Below the pieces are notes generated by a model, which saw only the letters and a list, made by a program, of their open reading frames with translations, did no database searches and was not told the DNA's origin. Both the position numbers and the translations under genes were made by a program. A stretch of 8,399 bases of DNA from Prevotellaceae bacterium. Lineage in GTDB: Bacteria; Bacteroidota; Bacteroidia; Bacteroidales; UBA932. Positions within the stretch are counted from its first letter, which is position 1; every line of letters begins with the position of its first letter. The DNA is taken from the NCBI GenBank assembly GCA_031257455.1, contig JAIROQ010000117.1, positions 1 through 8,399 of the forward strand, given 5' to 3'. Below, piece by piece: positions 6,006 through 8,399 of the stretch.

Positions 6006-6204
6006 TTTTTTCCCTACCATAAAAAAGGTATAAATGTTAATTTTTTAAAAATCGTATTTTTTTTAGAATTGAAAAATAAGGTATTGTAAAAAATCTCAAA
6101 AATGCAATACTAAAAAAATTTTTTTATTAGAATTTTTTTTTCAATTTTGTCCTCTCAAAATAATTGTCTGTTTTTTTTCTAAATCTATTAGATTTTTTAC
6201 GAAT
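6006..6204 (+). promoter_or_regulatory. Very AT-rich dnaA leader with palindromes and a triplicated TTAGA(A)TT motif
   Basis: The 199 bases between mlaD and dnaA consist largely of A and T tracts. A 15-bp palindrome, AAATCTA-T-TAGATTT (6181-6195), ends nine bases before the dnaA ATG. A16-bp perfect palindrome built on A7T7 occupies 6111-6126. GTATTG (6081-6086) and CAATAC (6105-6110) form an inverted pair. TTAGAATT occurs at 6063-6070 and 6127-6134, and TTAGATT at 6188-6194, roughly 60 bases apart. The best -7 candidate is CAATTTTG (6142-6149), one base off TAnnTTTG and without a clear -33. No convincing terminator for mlaD is seen, so dnaA could also receive read-through. No TTATCCACA-type DnaA box is present. 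Confidence 0.5.
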
Positions 6205-7629
6205 ATGCCCTCAACTGAAAATCCTCAAAAAGTTTGGAATAACTGCCTTGCAGTGATACGCGACATCATTCCCCAGACAAGTTTTAAAACATGGTTCGAA
6301 CCTATTGAACCGCTAAAATTAAAAGACAATGTTCTTACTCTTGGCGTATCCAGTACGTTTGTGTATGAATACATCGAAGAACATTTTATCGATTTAATCA
6401 GTAAAACACTTCGAAAAGAACTGGGGCCGAATGTGAAACTGGAATACAGCGTACAGGTAGTAGCAAACAAGGATTCGGTGATTTATCCGCCACAGGGATA
6501 CAGGCCAACGAAAAATAAACCCATTCCCTATCCGATCGGTACGGCAAAAATGTTGCCGAAGGTAGAAGTTATTCCCGGGCTGAAGCAGTTGGAAATCGAC
6601 CCGCAATTGAGGCCTGAATACTCCTTCTCCAATTTTATAGAAGGCGAATGCAACCGTCTGGCACGTTCGGCAGGCGCTACTATTGCCGAAAAACCGGGCG
6701 GCACGGCATTTAATCCGTTGTTCATATACGGCGGCTCGGGGCTTGGAAAAACGCATCTGGCGCAAGCCATCGGTATTGCCGTAAAGGAACGTTCTCTCGA
6801 AAAAATTGTGCTGTACGTTAGCGCCAACCGTTTCCAGACACAATTTGTAGATGCGGTAACGGTAAAAAATAAACTCAACGATTTCCTGCACTTTTACCAG
6901 ATGATTGACGTGCTGATTTTGGACGACGTGCAGGAATTTGCAGGAAAAGAAGGAACACAGAATGCCTTTTTCCATATCTTCAATCACCTGCACCAGCTGG
7001 GAAAACAGTTGATACTGACGTCAGACAAGCCGCCGGTAGAATTGCAGGGACTGGAACAGCGCCTGCTGTCGCGCTTCAAATGGGGACTTTCGGCAGAACT
7101 GCAAATGCCGGATGTGGAAACACGCATAGCTATCCTGCAAAACAAAATTTACCACAACGGCATGCAGCTTGACGATAACGTGGTATGCTTTATTGCGGAA
7201 CAAATCACCACCAATATCCGCGAACTCGAAGGCGCGCTGGTATCATTACTGGCGCAGGCCACGCTTAATAAAAAAGCCATCACACTGGAACTGGCCGAAG
7301 AGACAATAGAAAAATTAGTATGTTCTACGCAGCACGAAATTTCCATCGGCGATATACAGAAAGTGGTTTGCGGTTATTTCAACCTCACGCCCGAAGGCAT
7401 GTTGTCGAAATCGCAAAAACGCGAAATCGTGCAAGCCCGCCAGATTGCCATGTATCTCAGCCGTAATTTGACCAAAGATTCTTTGGCCTCTATCGGCGCG
7501 CAAATCGGCGGAAAAGACCACGCCACCGTACTCCATGCCTTCAAAACCGTGCGCGACTTGATGGATACCGACAAACATTTCAAGCAATATGTTGTCGATA
7601 TCGAAAAACAGTTGAAAGAAACATGGTAA
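6205..7629 (+). CDS. dnaA: Chromosomal replication initiator protein DnaA
   Basis: DnaA binds DnaA boxes at oriC, melts the origin and loads the replicative helicase. The 474-residue length is usual. Domain I (about 1-85) includes VWNNCLAVIRD and SFKTWFEPI. A linker (about 88-135) is rich in Pro and Lys. The AAA+ domain III has Walker A GGSGLGKT (176-183), Walker B VLILDD (236-241), sensor I LTSD (271-274), arginine finger Arg290 in LLSRFKWGL, and sensor II Arg339 in IRELEGAL. Domain IV (about 378-474) carries the DNA-binding signature IGAQIGGKDHATVLHA (430-445). Lys437 and Ala440, where proteobacterial DnaA has Arg and Thr, are typical of Bacteroidota. No key residue is missing. The ATG at 6205 begins the conserved N-terminus, and there is no Shine-Dalgarno sequence. 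The upstream leader has possible control elements, and a strong terminator follows at 7688-7728. Confidence 0.98.
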   Translation: MPSTENPQKVWNNCLAVIRDIIPQTSFKTWFEPIEPLKLKDNVLTLGVSSTFVYEYIEEHFIDLISKTLRKELGPNVKLEYSVQVVANKDSVIYPPQGYRPTKNKPIPYPIGTAKMLPKVEVIPGLKQLEIDPQLRPEYSFSNFIEGECNRLARSAGATIAEKPGGTAFNPLFIYGGSGLGKTHLAQAIGIAVKERSLEKIVLYVSANRFQTQFVDAVTVKNKLNDFLHFYQMIDVLILDDVQEFAGKEGTQNAFFHIFNHLHQLGKQLILTSDKPPVELQGLEQRLLSRFKWGLSAELQMPDVETRIAILQNKIYHNGMQLDDNVVCFIAEQITTNIRELEGALVSLLAQATLNKKAITLELAEETIEKLVCSTQHEISIGDIQKVVCGYFNLTPEGMLSKSQKREIVQARQIAMYLSRNLTKDSLASIGAQIGGKDHATVLHAFKTVRDLMDTDKHFKQYVVDIEKQLKETW

Positions 7630-7633
7630 ACGC

Positions 7634-7686
7634 GGATTACGCGGATGTGGATGCACGGATTACGCGGATGTGAAAGCACGGATTAT
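7634..7686 (+). repeat. 23-bp direct repeat in the dnaA 3' untranslated region
   Basis: Two 23-bp units (7634-7656 and 7657-7679) begin GGATTACGCGGATGTG and differ only in the next few bases (GATGCAC versus AAAGCAC). A third, truncated copy starts at 7680 and breaks off after GGATTA. The array starts five bases past the dnaA stop and runs into the terminator stem. Confidence 0.8.
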
Positions 7687-7687
7687 A

Positions 7688-7728
7688 AAAAACCTCATTA
7701 CTTTACAGTGATGAGGTTTTTAGTTTTT
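7688..7728 (+). terminator. Rho-independent terminator of dnaA
   Basis: CCTCATTAC (7693-7701) pairs with GTGATGAGG (7708-7716) across a six-base loop TTTACA, with one T-G wobble. The stem is extended by flanking A and T runs (A tract up to 7692, T tract 7717-7721) and followed by a second T run (7724-7728). The flanking A and T tracts would also let it work leftward. Confidence 0.88.
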
Positions 7729-7750
7729 AATGCTTGGCGCGTTAGCTTGT

Positions 7751-7790
7751 CAACAACTCAACAACTCAACAACTCAACAACTCAACAAAA
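7751..7790 (+). repeat. 8-bp microsatellite (CAACAACT)n
   Basis: Four perfect CAACAACT units (7751-7782) are followed by a degenerate fifth, CAACAAAA (7783-7790). One base later the 21-bp array begins. The number of units is likely to vary between strains through slippage, by analogy with other microsatellites. Confidence 0.85.
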
Positions 7791-7791
7791 T

Positions 7792-8085
7792 GATTGGAAG
7801 GTTTCCACTCATGATTGAAAAGTTTCCACTCGTGATTGGAAAGTTTCCACTCATGATTGGAAAGTTTCCACTCGTGATTGGAAAGTTTCCACTCGTGATT
7901 GGAAGGTTTTCACTCGTGATTGGAAAGTTTCCACTCGTGATTGGAAAGTTTCCACTCGTGATTGGAAAGTTTTCACTCGTGATTGGAAAGTTTTCACTCG
8001 TGATTGGAAAGTTTCCACTCGTGATTGGAAAGTTTCCACTCGTGATTGGAAAGTCTTCACTCTTGATTGGAAAGTTTTACATCAT
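7792..8085. repeat. 21-bp tandem array, 14 units, with palindromic core TGGAAAGTTTCCA
   Basis: Fourteen contiguous 21-bp units fill 294 bases with no spacers. Twelve are near-identical, unit 13 has four changes and unit 14 is degenerate. Each typical unit holds an interrupted palindrome, TGGAAA-G-TTTCCA, followed by CTCGTGAT. Changes are mainly transitions: CC to TC in the right arm (units 6, 9, 10), AAG to AGG (units 1, 6), CGT to CAT (units 1, 3), GGA to GAA (unit 2). The five-base stem TGGAA/TTCCA is perfect in eight units, and in three more it is kept by a G-U pair in plus-strand RNA. The period is divisible by three, so long frames stay open by arithmetic on both strands; I do not regard them as genes. 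The array lies about 160 bases past dnaA. Confidence 0.93.
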
Positions 8086-8124
8086 AATGTAAATTAAATT
8101 AGTAACTGCATATTTTAGTTGTTT

Positions 8125-8148
8125 GTTTAAAGTTTAATGTTTAAAGTT
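8125..8148. repeat. Duplicated GTTTAAAGTT (14-bp period)
   Basis: GTTTAAAGTT occurs at 8125-8134 and 8139-8148 with TAAT between. It is one of several short repeats strung along the non-coding tail of the window. Confidence 0.7.
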
Positions 8149-8172
8149 GGCGGACGCACCAGCCCAATTAGT

Positions 8173-8196
8173 CACATTAGCACATTAGCACATTAA
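8173..8196. repeat. 8-bp microsatellite (CACATTAG)n
   Basis: CACATTAG, CACATTAG and CACATTAA follow one another exactly, with a degenerate CAATTAGT just before (8165-8172). The last A overlaps the first base of the dispersed element that begins at 8196. Confidence 0.8.
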
Positions 8197-8250
8197 GCAG
8201 ATTTCTCCGCTCCGCGCACTCGTTCCTCGTGCGCTCCGGTCGAAATGACG
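8196..8250 (+). repeat. Dispersed-type repeat element, copy 1 (AGCAGATTTCTCC ... GGTCGAAATGACG)
   Basis: The element runs from AGCAGATTTCTCC (8196-8208) to GGTCGAAATGACG (8238-8250). Between these lies a hairpin with stem GCGCAC (8214-8219) / GTGCGC (8229-8234) and nine-base loop TCGTTCCTC. It shares both outer ends and the hairpin plan with copy 3 (8340-8392), and its outer ends match copy 2 inverted. I recall similar GTCGAAATGACG / AGATTTCTC words recurring between genes in Bacteroidota, but cannot search here. Confidence 0.75.
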
Positions 8251-8258
8251 ACTGTCCC

Positions 8259-8298
8259 CGTCATTCCGAGCGGAGCGTAGCGAAGTCGAGGAATCTCC
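8259..8298 (-). repeat. Dispersed-type repeat element, copy 2 (inverted)
   Basis: CGTCATTCCGAGCGGAGCG at the left and GTCGAGGAATCTCC at the right are the reverse complement of the outer ends of copies 1 and 3, with a few differences (TTCC/GGAA in place of TTTC/GAAA). It lies eight bases from copy 1, so the two form an inverted pair. Its inner part lacks the clean six-base stem of the other copies. Confidence 0.7.
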
Positions 8299-8317
8299 TA
8301 CGATGCCCCGCTGTCCT

Positions 8318-8340
8318 TCCCAAACGCCTTGCGTTAGGGA
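8318..8340 (+). repeat. Hairpin between repeat copies 2 and 3
   Basis: TCCCAAACGC (8318-8327) pairs with GCGTTAGGGA (8331-8340) over a three-base loop CTT, with a single A-A mismatch. No T tract follows, so it is not a typical terminator. It abuts copy 3 of the dispersed element. Confidence 0.65.
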
Positions 8341-8392
8341 GCAGATTTCTCCACGCGCCCGCTCGTCCCTCGCGGGCTTGGTCGAAATGACG
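8340..8392 (+). repeat. Dispersed-type repeat element, copy 3 (direct, relative to copy 1)
   Basis: The element begins AGCAGATTTCTCC and ends GGTCGAAATGACG, identical to copy 1 at both ends. The inner hairpin is GCCCGC (8357-8362) / GCGGGC (8372-8377), with loop TCGTCCCTC one base different from copy 1. The stem sequence differs from copy 1 yet remains fully paired. Confidence 0.75.
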
Positions 8393-8399
8393 GCTTAGT

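Larger units (their letters stand above)
7630..8399. other. Gene-free region, mosaic of short repeats
   Basis: No convincing gene was found in these 770 bases on either strand. Beyond the dnaA terminator they contain the repeats listed separately. The stretches without assignment are 7731-7750, 8086-8124 (AT-rich), 8149-8172 and 8299-8317. No RNA gene, integrase, transposase or attachment site is visible. The right edge of the window cuts the region, so its full extent is unknown. Confidence 0.8.

Noticed and set aside
6006..6204. oriC next to dnaA
   Set aside because: The leader is AT-rich enough for an unwinding element, but no TTATCCACA-type box was found there. Skew analysis is not possible by eye on this length.
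7851..8060. 69-residue leftward open frame reading (KTFQSRV)n through the same array
   Set aside because: Same arithmetic cause; both strands are open at once, which indicates repeat structure and not a gene.
7792..8085. CRISPR array
   Set aside because: The units are contiguous with no unique spacers, the unit is only 21 bp, and no cas gene is present.
7730..8092. 120-residue rightward open frame reading (KFPLVIG)n through the 21-bp array
   Set aside because: The frame stays open because 21 is divisible by three. Nearly all differences between units change the amino acid (V/M, K/R, P/S, G/E), with no excess of synonymous changes; there is no promoter, and the start lies in the dnaA terminator.

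Overview
The window looks like a chromosomal segment from a member of the order Bacteroidales (phylum Bacteroidota). The evidence is the protein families (a Bacteroidota-style LptD, an Amidase_3 enzyme with a SPOR tail, a single-pass MCE/MlaD protein, and a DnaA ending in the GGKDHATVLHA signature), -7 promoter boxes of the Bacteroides type (TAnnTTTG), the lack of Shine-Dalgarno sequences, and a tRNA gene without an encoded CCA. I cannot name a genus from sequence alone.

Layout. Positions 1-235 hold the 3' end of an unrecognised rightward gene, followed by a rho-independent terminator. A leftward tRNA-Leu(GAG) at 487-570 has its own terminator and promoter. A leftward pair occupies 692-3818: lptD (outer-membrane lipopolysaccharide-insertion barrel, TTG start) and, immediately downstream, a small exported protein of unknown function with a proline-rich tail. 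Back-to-back with lptD are a rightward secreted N-acetylmuramoyl-L-alanine amidase with a SPOR domain (3910-5100) and, five bases later, an MlaD/MCE lipid-transport protein (5106-6005). A very AT-rich 199-bp leader then precedes dnaA (6205-7629).

The last 770 bp (7630-8399) contain no convincing gene. Apart from the dnaA terminator they are almost entirely a mosaic of unrelated short repeats: a 23-bp repeat, an 8-bp CAACAACT run, a 14-unit 21-bp array with a palindromic core, a duplicated GTTTAAAGTT, an 8-bp CACATTAG run, and three copies of a longer dispersed-type element in direct and inverted orientation. Two copies of that element carry a hairpin whose stem differs by compensating base changes.

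Functionally, the middle of the window is an envelope-biogenesis cluster (LPS insertion, septal peptidoglycan splitting, phospholipid trafficking) transcribed outward from one compact intergenic region. There, two TAnnTTTG boxes face each other 11 bp apart, so transcription of lptD and of the amidase-mlaD pair may be mutually exclusive on a single DNA molecule. DnaA, the replication initiator, follows in the same direction as mlaD.

The points most worth a second look are the facing promoters and the amidase start they imply, the repeat-expanded O-glycosylation motifs in LptD, the covarying hairpins, and the 21-bp array next to dnaA.
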